Below, piece by piece: positions 8,532 through 18,121 of a stretch of 39,930 nt of DNA. A program made the position numbers and the translations under genes. The stretch is taken from NCBI GenBank assembly GCA_002067365.1, contig MVRK01000068.1, positions 1 through 39,930 of the forward strand, given 5' to 3'. The DNA is from Methanosaeta sp. PtaU1.Bin060. GTDB taxonomy: Archaea; Halobacteriota; Methanosarcinia; Methanotrichales; Methanotrichaceae. Positions within the stretch are counted from its first letter, which is position 1. The number at the start of each line of letters is the position of its first letter. Under the pieces are notes generated by a model. That model saw only the letters and a list, made by a program, of their open reading frames with translations. It ran no database searches and had not been told where the DNA came from.

Positions 8532-8966
8532 ATGGGGTATATTGAGGAGATAAGGAAGGCTGGCCGCGATGCAAATCCTTTTTTCAGGCTCATGGGGATC
8601 GAGGTGGAATCCTTTGGCGAAGGCAGCGCGATTCTCTCGATGAATGTTCGACCTGACATGCTCAATGGCGTCGGGTGGCTGCAAGGAGGGCTCTACGGTG
8701 CTCTGTGCGACGAGGCGATGGCTCTGGCCCTCTACACCCGTCTTGAAGAGGGTGAGCAGATTGCCACCATCTCTGAGAGCACCTCGTACCTGAGGGGAGT
8801 GAGGAATGGAAAGATCCGGGCAAGAGCAGAGATCGTCAGGAAAGGGAGGCAGGTCGCTTTCCTGGAGGGATGCGTGACTGACGCAGGGGATGGCCTGCTC
8901 TCGAAGACGACTGCCTCGTTCACCATCTTCAGATCGCAGCTCTCGAATGGAAAAGTTCAACAATGA
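8532..8966 (+). CDS. Hotdog-fold thioesterase, PaaI/YdiI-like
   Basis: This 144-residue protein has the single hotdog fold of the 4HBT/PaaI family, which hydrolyses acyl-CoA thioesters. The diagnostic segment is MLNGVGWLQGGLYGALCDEA (about residues 43-62), where PaaI proteins usually have 'H-G-G'. Here the histidine before the two glycines is Gln, and the acidic residue on the long helix (Asp59) is present. The later strands TISESTSYLRGVRNGKIRA and GRQVAFLEGCVTDAGDGLLSK complete the fold. The substrate is unknown. A CATTTAAGT box at 8492-8500 is a plausible promoter. The small zinc-finger gene begins 36 nt downstream and is probably co-transcribed. Confidence 0.85.
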   Translation: MGYIEEIRKAGRDANPFFRLMGIEVESFGEGSAILSMNVRPDMLNGVGWLQGGLYGALCDEAMALALYTRLEEGEQIATISESTSYLRGVRNGKIRARAEIVRKGRQVAFLEGCVTDAGDGLLSKTTASFTIFRSQLSNGKVQQ

Positions 8967-9002
8967 GAAGGTTCATCACCCTGCTGTAGGAGACGATACA
9001 AA

Positions 9003-9179
9003 ATGGCTGATTGCGAGCTATGCACGCGCGCCAGGCCGACGCTCTTTCCCATAAAGGCGCCTGTACACACACTGGCCTGGCCTGAAGGGGCTTACAAGGG
9101 AGTCTGCGACATCTGCTTGGAGAACCTTGAGAAGGGCTGGCAGGAGCGTTTCGGGCCGAAGCCTGAGGCGAAGAAGTAA
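9003..9179 (+). CDS. 58-residue double-CxxC putative zinc protein
   Basis: This is a short open frame of 58 codons. It has two knuckles, Cys4-x2-Cys7 (DCELC) and Cys35-x2-Cys38 (VCDICLENL), a pattern typical of a small zinc ribbon, and ends with a charged tail (FGPKPEAKK). The ATG is preceded by TAGGAG about 12 nt upstream. It sits 36 nt after the thioesterase gene, reads the same way, and is followed by a run of seven T (9249-9255). I know no function for it. The four conserved-looking cysteines and clean context make it more likely a real gene than a chance frame. Confidence 0.7.
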   Translation: MADCELCTRARPTLFPIKAPVHTLAWPEGAYKGVCDICLENLEKGWQERFGPKPEAKK

Positions 9180-9248
9180 TAGATATTGCAAAATGGCATT
9201 GATAGCAGCAATAAATCGCTGCTGAGATTGAGCTACTGAATCAAAAGA

Positions 9249-9255
9249 TTTTTTT
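9249..9255 (+). terminator. Oligo-T terminator after the zinc-ribbon gene
   Basis: Seven consecutive T residues lie about 70 nt past the stop codon and before the next gene. Oligo-U tracts are the normal archaeal termination signal. Confidence 0.45.
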
Positions 9256-9304
9256 GCGCCGTCGGTCATGCCAGCCGGGGCTCTCCGACCAAAGGATCTG
9301 GAAG

Positions 9305-9676
9305 ATGAGGATGCAGAAGGAAGAGAAGATTGTGATTGTGCTGCTCCTCATGGCAGCTGGATCTCTGGCTGTGGCTTTTTGGGCTTTCGGCAGCGATGAA
9401 GCCACCCCTGAAGAGCCAAGAGAGAAGGAAACGGGCCACACTGTGGAGGGCCGGGTGCTGGAGATCAAGCCCACCAAGTCCGGCGGCAACCTGATCTTGA
9501 GAGTCGAAGGATCGTCGCTTCCAGTCTTCATCCCGGCCAGCTCGGGCGCTGGCGATGTCCAGAAGAGGGTTCACCAGGGCGACAGCATCAGGGTCACTGG
9601 AACCGTCTCGTCCTACCAGGGAAAGGACGAGCTGAAGGTCGCCAGGGCCTCAGATGTGCAGCTGCAAAAGCCATGA
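9305..9676 (+). CDS. Membrane-anchored OB-fold protein
   Basis: From the ATG at 9305 this 123-residue protein has one N-terminal membrane helix (EEKIVIVLLLMAAGSLAVAF), an acidic linker (ATPEEPREKE), and a small beta-rich domain: TVEGRVLEIKPTKSGGNLIL, then a strand-turn-strand ending in IRVTGTVSSYQGKDELKVAR. That last segment is characteristic of OB-fold nucleic-acid-binding-like domains such as tRNA_anti/YhcR. It is probably exposed outside the cell or tethered to the membrane. The frame extends back to 9254, but that extension overlaps a T7 terminator and has no signal. It is the first gene of a run reading into SAM hydrolase, mer and nadM. No function is known. Confidence 0.7.
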   Translation: MRMQKEEKIVIVLLLMAAGSLAVAFWAFGSDEATPEEPREKETGHTVEGRVLEIKPTKSGGNLILRVEGSSLPVFIPASSGAGDVQKRVHQGDSIRVTGTVSSYQGKDELKVARASDVQLQKP

Positions 9677-9726
9677 TGAAGGCATGAAAAAAATCAGAGA
9701 ATAAGGACTTGCCAGAGGAGATCTCA

Positions 9727-11458
<1,732 letters not shown>

Positions 11459-11532
11459 TCGAGGCGTTTCGGCAAGAGGAGAAGCAGACAGGCGAATGCG
11501 ACCTGACGAGGAAGAGAGACGAGTCGGTTTTC

Positions 11533-12072
11533 ATGCGAGGACTCTATATCGGGCGCTTCCAGCCCTATCACCTCGGCCACGAGGCTGTGCTTGAGGCGAT
11601 TGCGAAGGATGTGGACGAGATAGTGATAGTGATAGGAAGTGCCCAGGAGAGCCACACTAAAGAAAACCCCTTCACAGCAGGAGAGAGGATGGAGATGATC
11701 TGCAGCGCCCTTGAGGAGGCTGACCTGAGGAGAAGGTGCTTCGTCGTCCCCCTGCAGGATGTCAAGCGCAACTCAATCTGGGTCTCTCACCTGATGTCCA
11801 TGGTTCCGCACTTCGATCTCGCCTACTCCAACAACCCCCTGGTGGTGCAGCTCTTCAAAGAGGCGGGGGTGGAGGTGAGAAGGCCGCCGATGTACCAGAG
11901 AGACCTGTACTCAGGAACGGCGATCCGGAGACTCATGCTGGAGGGAGGCGACTGGAAGGGCCTGGTGCCTTGTAAGATAGCATCAGCCATAGAGAAGATG
12001 GGCGGTATCGCGCGGATGGCCAATGTTTCCAGAAGCGACGCCTGTCGCCAGGAGAATCTCGAAGATCTCTAG
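11533..12072 (+). CDS. nadM: Nicotinamide-nucleotide adenylyltransferase (archaeal NMNAT)
   Basis: It joins NMN and ATP to form NAD+ and pyrophosphate, the last step of NAD synthesis. The 179-residue protein has the nucleotidyltransferase signature GRFQPYHLGH at residues 7-16 and the second motif YSGTAIRR near residue 126, where archaeal NadM has 'ISGTxIR'. Between them GSAQESHTKENPFTAGER matches the substrate-binding loop of the family. It starts with an ATG 74 nt after mer, on the same strand. After the stop (12073-12347) there is an AT-rich segment with TATA-like sequence (about 12160-12175) but no gene. Confidence 0.95.
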   Translation: MRGLYIGRFQPYHLGHEAVLEAIAKDVDEIVIVIGSAQESHTKENPFTAGERMEMICSALEEADLRRRCFVVPLQDVKRNSIWVSHLMSMVPHFDLAYSNNPLVVQLFKEAGVEVRRPPMYQRDLYSGTAIRRLMLEGGDWKGLVPCKIASAIEKMGGIARMANVSRSDACRQENLEDL

Positions 12073-12347
12073 ATCTGATTAGAGGATGGAGTGGTTGCCC
12101 AGAAGAGGAGATTGCAGGAGGTAATAACGGACCGGCAGCCACTCCCGTTGGATATAGATTTTATACAAAATAAATACTTTTCGATTGTTTAATGGAGAAA
12201 ATATAGAGAATTCCAAAAGATGAGAAGGATCTCAGGGGCCCAAAAAACCCGCACCCGTTTTCGGCTGGTTTTATGATGATCTTCGGGCCGTCGGTCGCGT
12301 CGGATTTCTGGAACCGGGGCTCCTGTCGAAAAAGTATTTAGGCATGA

Positions 12348-13577
12348 ATGGCCAGGAAAAGGGCGATGCAACCACAGAAACGGGAGCCAGCAGCGTCAGA
12401 TGATCTCTGGGTCATCTCCTTCATCGGCAGGGACAGGCCAGGCCTCGTCTGCGACATCTTGCAGGAGCCTGCCGAAAAAGGCGTGAACATCGTTGACATG
12501 GACCAGAGGGTCATGCAAGGGATATCAGTCATGTCGGTGGTTGCGGACTTCGGAGCGGCTAGTGTTACGCCAAAGGAGATGGAGACGTGGTTTGAGGGCA
12601 AAGCCGATTCCTTTGGCATCGAGTTCAGCTTCCTGCCCCTGGAGCCGTACAGGGGAAGGCGCGGCACAAAGAAGAGCTTGCATGTGGTCACCATCCTCGC
12701 CAAGGACAGAGTGGGCATCATCAGGGACGTGGCTGCTTTCGCCGCCAGAAGCGAGATCAACATCGAGAGGGCGTCAGTCACCGCCAGGGGCGATCTGATC
12801 TCCATCGAGTTCCTCATGGACTTCTCAGGCTGTGGGGCGGATGCCTGCAGGGAGATGCTAAGGAAAGAGTGCGAGCGGCTGGGCTTGGACGTGGTGATCC
12901 AGGAGATCGGACGATCCAGGAAAGAGAAGCGGCTGATAGTCTTCGACATGGACATGACCATCGTGGACTTCGAGATCATCAACAGGCTGGCAAGCTTCGT
13001 GGGCGTGGACGAGGAGGTCAGGTCGATAACCGAGAGAGCCATGAATGGAGAGATGGACTTCAAAGAGTCGCTGCGGCAGAGGGTGCGCCTCCTGCGGGGA
13101 ACACCGGAGAGCACTCTGCGGGAGATCGCCAAAGATCTGCAGCTCACCCCCGGCTCCGAGGAGCTGATCCACCACCTCAAGCACGTGGGCTACAAGATCG
13201 CCCTCATAAGCGGCGGCTTCACATATTTCACAGACGTTCTGAAGGAGCGCCTGGGCTTCGACTACGCATATGCCAATGAGCTCGAGATCGAGGACGGCGT
13301 TCTGACGGGCGAGATCCGGGGCGAGATCATCGATGCCGAGGCCAAGGGGCGCATCATCTACCGCCTGGCGGAGATGGAGAGGATCGGGCCCGAGAACATC
13401 GTGGCAGTGGGAGATGGTGCCAACGACTGCCTGATGATCAAGAACGCCGGCCTGGGCGTCGCCTTCAACGCCAAGGAGATACTGAAGAGGGTCTCCGACG
13501 GAACCCTATCGAGGGAGAACCTCCTCGGGCTGCTCAATGTCCTGGGGCTCGCCGAGAAGGAGAAGGAGCTGCTCTGA
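12348..13577 (+). CDS. serB: Phosphoserine phosphatase with two N-terminal ACT domains
   Basis: SerB removes phosphate from O-phosphoserine, the last step of serine synthesis. The 409 residues start with two ACT domains: residues about 20-95 (WVISFIGRDRPGLVCDILQE) and about 110-185 (VVTILAKDRVGIIRDVAAFA). ACT domains usually bind an amino acid and confer feedback control. The HAD phosphatase core follows. Its nucleophile motif is VFDMDMTIVD with Asp200 and Asp202. Further HAD markers are LISGGFTYFTD, EAKGRIIYRLAE and VAVGDGANDCLMIKNAGLG. The usual serine in DxDST is Met here, which is tolerated in HAD enzymes (DxDxT). The ATG at 12348 is chosen; an ATG at 12344 is out of frame. It is a single gene between nadM and the ribosomal operon. 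Confidence 0.93.
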   Translation: MARKRAMQPQKREPAASDDLWVISFIGRDRPGLVCDILQEPAEKGVNIVDMDQRVMQGISVMSVVADFGAASVTPKEMETWFEGKADSFGIEFSFLPLEPYRGRRGTKKSLHVVTILAKDRVGIIRDVAAFAARSEINIERASVTARGDLISIEFLMDFSGCGADACREMLRKECERLGLDVVIQEIGRSRKEKRLIVFDMDMTIVDFEIINRLASFVGVDEEVRSITERAMNGEMDFKESLRQRVRLLRGTPESTLREIAKDLQLTPGSEELIHHLKHVGYKIALISGGFTYFTDVLKERLGFDYAYANELEIEDGVLTGEIRGEIIDAEAKGRIIYRLAEMERIGPENIVAVGDGANDCLMIKNAGLGVAFNAKEILKRVSDGTLSRENLLGLLNVLGLAEKEKELL

Positions 13578-13688
13578 GCTTCATGAGAAGGGGCTTGGAT
13601 GAGATTGTAACCCGGATTCGCCCCTGAACTGGAATTTGCTCCCATGATTACTTGGCGGTGCCGCACCTGGAACTGATATGGAAAAAAG

Positions 13689-13697
13689 CATTTATAC
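13689..13697 (+). promoter_or_regulatory. TATA box for the rps19e-ftsY operon
   Basis: CATTTATAC preceded by an A-rich stretch (GAAAAAAG, resembling a BRE) lies about 60 nt upstream of the rps19e start, giving a leader of roughly 35 nt that includes GGAGG at 13739-13743. Confidence 0.55.
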
Positions 13698-13753
13698 TTG
13701 TTCTGGCGTAAGGGTTCTGGTTTGTTCCTTATCATCCTGGAGGATTGAAGGAT

Positions 13754-14200
13754 TTGACAACTGTTTACGACGTACCTCCCCATGATCTGATAGAGGCCGC
13801 GGCCCAGGAGCTGAAGGCTGCGGGCAAGGTTCAGCCGCCGAAATGGGCTGAGTTCGCGAAGACTGGCGTGCACAAGGAGATGCCTCCGACCAACCCCGAC
13901 TGGTGGTTTGTGAGGTGCGCATCCGTGCTGCGCAGGATTTACATCGATGGCCCAGTAGGCGTCTCCCGCCTCAGAAGCTTCTACGGCGGGAAGCAGCGAA
14001 AGCCCGTTCGCACCGGCGGCTTTGCCAAGGGCAGCGGCTCCATTGCGAGAGAGGCCCTGCAGCAGCTGGAGAAGGCGGGCTATGTCAAGAAACTAAAGGT
14101 CGGACGCCAGATAACCCCAGAGGGCCAGGCATTCCTGGACGGCACGGCCCACAAGGTCAGGTCCAAGGCTGAGGGGACGACTGGCACACCAGCGGCCTGA
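13754..14200 (+). CDS. rps19e: Ribosomal protein S19e (eS19)
   Basis: eS19 is an archaeal/eukaryotic small-subunit ribosomal protein. The chain begins [20 protein letters not shown] and contains the family segments [55 protein letters not shown] and [14 protein letters not shown] prefer the TTG at 13754 (148 residues) to the TTG at 13745, because GGAGG at 13739-13743 is 10 nt before the former and only 1 nt before the latter, and because eS19 proteins normally start close to 'TTVYDVP'. It opens a nine-gene operon in the order common in Euryarchaeota. Confidence 0.96.
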   Translation: MTTVYDVPPHDLIEAAAQELKAAGKVQPPKWAEFAKTGVHKEMPPTNPDWWFVRCASVLRRIYIDGPVGVSRLRSFYGGKQRKPVRTGGFAKGSGSIAREALQQLEKAGYVKKLKVGRQITPEGQAFLDGTAHKVRSKAEGTTGTPAA

Positions 14201-14217
14201 AGAGGTGCAGCAAGAGC

Positions 14218-14559
14218 ATGGCTGACGACGAGCTTGCAGAACTGAGACGAAAGAGGCTGGAGCAGCTTCAAAGGCAGCAGGTGGACTCGCAGATGATGGC
14301 AGCTCAGCAGGAGCAGGCTCAGGCCGAGCTGGAGGCCAAGAAGGCAGCCATCATGAGGAACATCCTGACGTCGGACGCAAGGGAGCGTCTCAACGCGATT
14401 AGGATGACGAAACCCGAGTTCGTTGCCCAGATCGAGGCCCAGCTCATAATGCTCGCCCAGAGCGGCAGGCTGAGGGGCGCGATCACCGATGAGCAGCTCA
14501 AGGCCATCCTCAGGCAGGCCCAGCCCAAGAAGAGAGATATCACCATCACCAGGAAGTAG
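14218..14559 (+). CDS. PDCD5-family DNA-binding protein
   Basis: This 113-residue basic protein belongs to the archaeal relatives of human PDCD5/TFAR19. It has the charged, coiled-coil-like N-terminus ([16 protein letters not shown]), then a three-helix bundle with [20 protein letters not shown] and a C-terminal [19 protein letters not shown]. Family members bind DNA and, in some studies, chaperonin; the exact archaeal role is unsettled. It starts with ATG 17 nt after rps19e and has the usual operon neighbours (eS19 before; PP-loop ATPase and eL39 after). Confidence 0.93.
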   Translation: MADDELAELRRKRLEQLQRQQVDSQMMAAQQEQAQAELEAKKAAIMRNILTSDARERLNAIRMTKPEFVAQIEAQLIMLAQSGRLRGAITDEQLKAILRQAQPKKRDITITRK

Positions 14560-14594
14560 GCAGGGCGAGAGGATAACGGGAGAAAGGCGATCCA

Positions 14595-15251
14595 TTGAAG
14601 GCTTCAATCCTGTTTTCCGGCGGAAAGGATAGCGGTCTGACGACGCTTATGCTCGAGCCCTTCTTCGACGAGATAGAGCTTGTCACCTTCAGCTTCGGAA
14701 GAGACGAGGCATGGAGGGTGGCTGCATCGGCTGCTGCCGAGATGGGCCATGTTCACAGGCGAATCGTATTCGAGGAAGGCGTCCTGGAGAAGGGCCTCGA
14801 TATGCTGAGATCGACAGGGTATCCCAACGATGCCCTCAATTATGTTCATTCAATTGCATTAGAGACTCTGGCAGAGAGTTGCGAATTCGTGGCAGACGGG
14901 ACGAGAAGAGATGATCGCGCGCCCAAGATGGGGCCAAGCGCTATCAAGAGTCTCGAAGACCGCCTGGGCGTCCATTATCTGAGGCCCTTGGCGGGCCTTG
15001 GAGGCAAGGCGATTCAGGCGATGGCCCGGCGCTACCTCGATTTCGAGGAAGAGCTCTCCGAGAGGTACCCCGCCTCCGACTTTGAGGTGGGGCTGAGGTA
15101 TGCCTTGAGGGAGCAATACGGCCAGCAGGAGGTCGAGAGGATTTTCCCCTCTCGGCATACGCACACCAGAGTCATTCGGAGGAAGGATATTGTCCAAGAA
15201 GTTGAAGGGCAAGAAGATCAGGCTTGCCAAGGCATTCAATCAGAATCGTAG
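14595..15251 (+). CDS. PP-loop ATPase, predicted tRNA-modification protein (COG2117-like)
   Basis: The 218-residue protein carries the pyrophosphatase loop [12 protein letters not shown] at its N-terminus, typical of enzymes that adenylate RNA or other substrates (ThiI, TilS, GuaA families). Later segments [18 protein letters not shown] and [20 protein letters not shown] match the archaeal COG2117 group annotated as a possible tRNA thiolation or methyltransferase subunit. The start is a TTG at 14595. The last 20 or so residues (after [11 protein letters not shown]) are encoded within the rpl39e gene in another frame, giving a 62-nt overlap, and their composition looks unconstrained. Function is inferred from the PP-loop only. 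Confidence 0.85.
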   Translation: MKASILFSGGKDSGLTTLMLEPFFDEIELVTFSFGRDEAWRVAASAAAEMGHVHRRIVFEEGVLEKGLDMLRSTGYPNDALNYVHSIALETLAESCEFVADGTRRDDRAPKMGPSAIKSLEDRLGVHYLRPLAGLGGKAIQAMARRYLDFEEELSERYPASDFEVGLRYALREQYGQQEVERIFPSRHTHTRVIRRKDIVQEVEGQEDQACQGIQSES

Positions 15252-15342
15252 GGTGCCGGCCTGGGTAATAGTCAAGACCATGAGGCGAGTAGTCACGCAC
15301 CCCAAGAGAAGACATTGGCGCAGAAGCACTCTAGAGGCATGA
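15190..15342 (+). CDS. rpl39e: Ribosomal protein L39e (eL39)
   Basis: eL39 is a very small, strongly basic large-subunit protein lining the peptide exit tunnel. The 50-residue product begins [20 protein letters not shown] and continues [14 protein letters not shown], ending in a basic [11 protein letters not shown] tail; length and pattern match the family. It begins with TTG at 15190, preceded by GGAGG at 15178-15182 with 7-nt spacing. It lies inside the 3' end of the PP-loop gene, overlapping by 62 nt in the +1 frame, and its TGA stop is one base before the rpl31e ATG. Confidence 0.95.
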   Translation: MSKKLKGKKIRLAKAFNQNRRVPAWVIVKTMRRVVTHPKRRHWRRSTLEA

Positions 15343-15343
15343 T

Positions 15344-15610
15344 ATGGCTGACACAGAGAGAGTTTACACCATTCCCCTCAAGGTCGTGAAGAATGTTCCC
15401 ATTTATCGCAGATCAGACAGGGCGATGGCTGAGGTGAGGAAGTACTTGGCCCGTCACATGAAGACGCCGGCAGAGAACGTGAAGATAGACCAGAGCTTGA
15501 ACGAGGTCATCTGGGCGCGGGGCGACATGAAGCCGCCGACGAGAGTTCGTGTCCGCGCAGTCAAGTTCGAAGACGGCGGGGTTGAGGCGGAGTTTGCAGG
15601 CGAGCGATAA
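15344..15610 (+). CDS. rpl31e: Ribosomal protein L31e (eL31)
   Basis: An 88-residue large-subunit protein found in archaea and eukaryotes. Markers are the N-terminal ERVYTIPLKVVKNVPIYRRS and the middle AMAEVRKYLARHMK, followed by VKIDQSLNEVIWARGDMKPP and RVRVRAVKF, all standard for eL31. The ATG starts one base after the eL39 stop. The aIF6 gene begins inside the last codons, so translation of the three genes is probably coupled. Confidence 0.97.
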   Translation: MADTERVYTIPLKVVKNVPIYRRSDRAMAEVRKYLARHMKTPAENVKIDQSLNEVIWARGDMKPPTRVRVRAVKFEDGGVEAEFAGER

Positions 15611-16265
15611 GAGGCTGAAGATCGCTGGCAGCTCCCTTCTGGGAGTCTTTGCAAGGTGCACTGAGAAAGTGGTCCTCGTCCCGCAAGATGCTGAACCCGA
15701 TGCCATCGAGGTCCTCGCCGAGGGGCTGAAGGTTCCATCCGTCCGGCTCCTGGCCGGCGGAAGCTCTGTGCTGGGGTCCCTCGTCGCGGGTAACTCTCAG
15801 GGGTTTGTGGTCACGCATCACGCCTTGGAGGCGGAGCTTGAGGCCCTGAGAGAGCACGGGAGGGCATCGAGGCTGCCCGCGAGGATAAACGCCGCGGGAA
15901 ATGTCATCCTGGCCAACGACCAAGCTGCCCTCGTCCATCCCGGGCTCTCCTCCAGGGCCTGCGAGACTGTGGCCGAGACCCTGGGCGTCACCGTCGCCAA
16001 GGGCACCATCGGCGGGCTGAAGACAGTGGGCATGGCGGCCGTGGCGACGAATAACGGCCTTCTGGTTCACCCGCGGATCACTGGGGCTGAGATCGCTGTC
16101 TTAGAAGACCTCTTCGAGCTGCCGGTGGATGTCGGAACAGTCAATTTCGGATCGCCTCTGGTGGGATCGGGCATCTTGGCCAACAGCCGGGGATACTTAG
16201 CAGGGGACGAGACTACAGGCCCTGAGCTTGGCCGCATCGAGGATGCTTTAGGTTTCCTGGTTTAA
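15594..16265 (+). CDS. eif6: Translation initiation factor 6 (aIF6)
   Basis: aIF6 binds the large ribosomal subunit and prevents premature joining with the small one. The beta-alpha propeller repeats of the family are visible: LLGVFARCTEKVVLVPQDAE, LGSLVAGNSQGFVVTHHA, GNVILANDQAALVHPGLS, TVGMAAVATNNGLLVHPRIT and VNFGSPLVGSGILANSRGYL. I place the start at the TTG at 15594, giving 223 residues, the usual family length, with GAGGCGGA just upstream (15584-15591) and a 17-nt overlap with rpl31e. The GTG at 15549 would add 15 unsupported residues inside rpl31e. Confidence 0.95.
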   Translation: MQASDKRLKIAGSSLLGVFARCTEKVVLVPQDAEPDAIEVLAEGLKVPSVRLLAGGSSVLGSLVAGNSQGFVVTHHALEAELEALREHGRASRLPARINAAGNVILANDQAALVHPGLSSRACETVAETLGVTVAKGTIGGLKTVGMAAVATNNGLLVHPRITGAEIAVLEDLFELPVDVGTVNFGSPLVGSGILANSRGYLAGDETTGPELGRIEDALGFLV

Positions 16266-16287
16266 GGATAGGTGGAGAGGAAGAGCG

Positions 16288-16476
16288 ATGAGCACATTCG
16301 AGATCAAAGGATTGTACAGTGGAGGAGTGGTCGGCAAGACATGGCTGCCCTTCACCAAGATCGTTGAGAGCCAAAACGAGAAGAACGCTGTGGAGTGGGT
16401 CTATTCCCTCATGGGAAGCGAGCACGGCTTGAGGAGGGATAAGATCAGGGTCGAAGGGGTGAAGGCTGTTGAGTAG
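16288..16476 (+). CDS. rpl18a: Ribosomal protein L18Ae/LX
   Basis: This 62-residue protein is the archaeal LX protein, equivalent to the N-terminal half of eukaryotic eL20 (L18a). It opens FEIKGLYSGGVVGKTWLPFT and continues KIVESQNEKNAVEWVYSLMG, then GLRRDKIRVEGVKAV, as expected. The ATG follows AGGTGGAGAGGAAGAG (strong ribosome-binding site). Its TAG stop lies inside the first codons of the prefoldin gene (TTGAGTAG). Confidence 0.96.
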   Translation: MSTFEIKGLYSGGVVGKTWLPFTKIVESQNEKNAVEWVYSLMGSEHGLRRDKIRVEGVKAVE

Positions 16477-16918
16477 CTCTCCTGGAGGCGAGGAGCAGGT
16501 GAGGCAGCTTTTGGCCGCCTACCAGCAGTATCAGGCCGAGGCTGAGGCGATAGCCCGCCAGATAGGCCTAACGCAGCTCACTGCCGAGGGCCTGGATAGA
16601 GCAGTCACAGCTGTGGACGCCCTGGAGAAGGCCGAAGAAGGACAGGAGATGCTTGTCCCCATCGGGTCTGGATCATTCATCCATGGCAAGCTCGCCTCCA
16701 AGGAGAAGGTTGTCCTGAACATAGGAGCCGGCGTGAGCATCGAGAAGACTGCTGCCGAGGCCAGGGAGTCGCTGAAGGAGAGGAGAGCCGAGGTGGCTGA
16801 AGGGTCCAAGAGGCTGAACGAGGTGCTCTCCAAGATCGACATGGAGATGCAGAAGTTGCAGGCCCAGCTCGCCAAGCTCGAGCAGCAGCCAGGCGAAAGG
16901 AGCGAAGGAGTTGTTTAA
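16469..16918 (+). CDS. pfdA: Prefoldin alpha subunit
   Basis: Prefoldin captures unfolded proteins and passes them to the thermosome. The alpha chain here is 149 residues: an N-terminal coiled-coil helix (VRQLLAAYQQYQAEAEAIA), the central beta hairpins (EMLVPIGSGSFIHGKL and VVLNIGAGVSIEKTAAEA), and a C-terminal coiled-coil helix (MEMQKLQAQLAKLEQQ). It begins with TTG and overlaps rpl18a by 8 nt; ftsY overlaps its own end by 8 nt in the same way. Position between LX and ftsY is the classical archaeal order. Confidence 0.95.
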   Translation: MSSSPGGEEQVRQLLAAYQQYQAEAEAIARQIGLTQLTAEGLDRAVTAVDALEKAEEGQEMLVPIGSGSFIHGKLASKEKVVLNIGAGVSIEKTAAEARESLKERRAEVAEGSKRLNEVLSKIDMEMQKLQAQLAKLEQQPGERSEGVV

Positions 16919-18032
16919 TCGGTTTAAGGAAAAGCTCTCAGGCTTCAAGGAGGCCCTCTCAAGTAAGATCCAGGAGAAGGTCGGGGCGAAGGCTGATCAG
17001 GCGGAGAAAGCCACTACGGCTGAGAAGCCGGCAGCCGCCAGCAGCCAGCCGCAGCAAGAGGCGAGATCAGGGGCAGTCTCCGAAGCCCCGAAGGCGCGAG
17101 AGGCCGAGAGGGACAGCTCCAAGCCGAAGAACAGGCTCTCTTTTCTTGAAAAGGCGAAGACCCTCGTCTTCGAGCAGGAGGTAGTCCTCGAGGAGAAGGA
17201 TCTTGATGAGCCCCTGTGGGCTCTGGAGATGGCTTTGCTCGAGAGCGACGTAGCCCTTCCCGTGGCCGAGGAGATCGTGAAAGAGGTCAAATCAGGGCTC
17301 CTTGGGGTGAAAAAGAAGATTGGCGCTGACACTGGAGAGCTGGCTGAGGAGGCGCTCAGAGGCGCGCTCCTGAACATCCTTTCCCGAAACCACATCGACT
17401 TCGACGAGTACATCAGCGATAAGGAGAAGCCCGTCAAGATCCTCTTCGTGGGAGTGAACGGCACAGGAAAGACGACCTCGATCGCCAAAGTGGCGAAGCA
17501 TCTGATGGATCGGGGCTATTCTGTGGTCCTGGCTGCGGGCGACACATTTCGTGCCGGGGCCATCGAGCAGCTTGAGGTTCACGGAAATAAGCTCGGCCTG
17601 AAGGTCGTCAAGCACAAGACGGGCGGCGACCCGGCTGCGGTGATCTTCGACGCCATAGAGTACGCGAAGGCGCACAACAAGGACGTTGTCCTGGCTGACA
17701 CCGCCGGGAGGCTGCACACGAACATAAACCTGATGGACCAGATGAAGAAGATAGTTCGTGTGACGAAGCCTGACCTGCTCATCTTCGTGGACGAGGCCAT
17801 CGCGGGCAACGACGCCGTCGAGAGGGCGCGCCTCTTCAACGAGTCTGTGCCGATAGGCGGGTCGATTCTCACGAAGACTGATGCTGACGCCAAGGGCGGC
17901 TCGGCCATCAGCGTCGCTTACATCACAGGCAAGCCCGTTCTCTTCCTCGGAATAGGCCAGACCTATCCCGACCTGGTCAAGTTCGAGCCCCAGTGGCTGG
18001 TTGACAGGCTGATGGGAGAGGCAGAGGCATAA
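16911..18032 (+). CDS. ftsY: Signal recognition particle receptor FtsY
   Basis: FtsY is the GTPase receptor that docks SRP-ribosome complexes at the membrane. The 373 residues comprise an N-terminal charged, low-complexity A region (to about residue 70), the four-helix N domain, and the G domain. G motifs are FVGVNGTGKTTSIAKVAKHL, the SRP-GTPase insertion GDTFRAGAIEQLEVH, DTAGRLHTN, and ILTKTDADAKGGSAISVAY, ending FLGIGQTYPDLVKFEPQW. The start is TTG at 16911, 8 nt inside pfdA. A T7 run 14 nt after the stop probably ends the operon. There is no membrane segment, so it would bind the membrane peripherally. Confidence 0.97.
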   Translation: MFNRFKEKLSGFKEALSSKIQEKVGAKADQAEKATTAEKPAAASSQPQQEARSGAVSEAPKAREAERDSSKPKNRLSFLEKAKTLVFEQEVVLEEKDLDEPLWALEMALLESDVALPVAEEIVKEVKSGLLGVKKKIGADTGELAEEALRGALLNILSRNHIDFDEYISDKEKPVKILFVGVNGTGKTTSIAKVAKHLMDRGYSVVLAAGDTFRAGAIEQLEVHGNKLGLKVVKHKTGGDPAAVIFDAIEYAKAHNKDVVLADTAGRLHTNINLMDQMKKIVRVTKPDLLIFVDEAIAGNDAVERARLFNESVPIGGSILTKTDADAKGGSAISVAYITGKPVLFLGIGQTYPDLVKFEPQWLVDRLMGEAEA

Positions 18033-18046
18033 AGCACAATAAATCC

Positions 18047-18053
18047 TTTTTTT
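18047..18053 (+). terminator. Oligo-T terminator of the ribosomal/ftsY operon
   Basis: Seven T residues begin 14 nt after the ftsY stop codon, a typical archaeal terminator at the end of the nine-gene run. Confidence 0.6.
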
Positions 18054-18121
18054 GAAGACCCGAAAGAGCGCTGGGATACGCTTATTAATCATCGTGTTAT
18101 GGCTAAGTCTGAGGCTGTACC

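Noticed and set aside
17292-18092. 266-codon minus-strand frame opposite ftsY
   Set aside because: Antisense shadow; ftsY is certain on the other strand.
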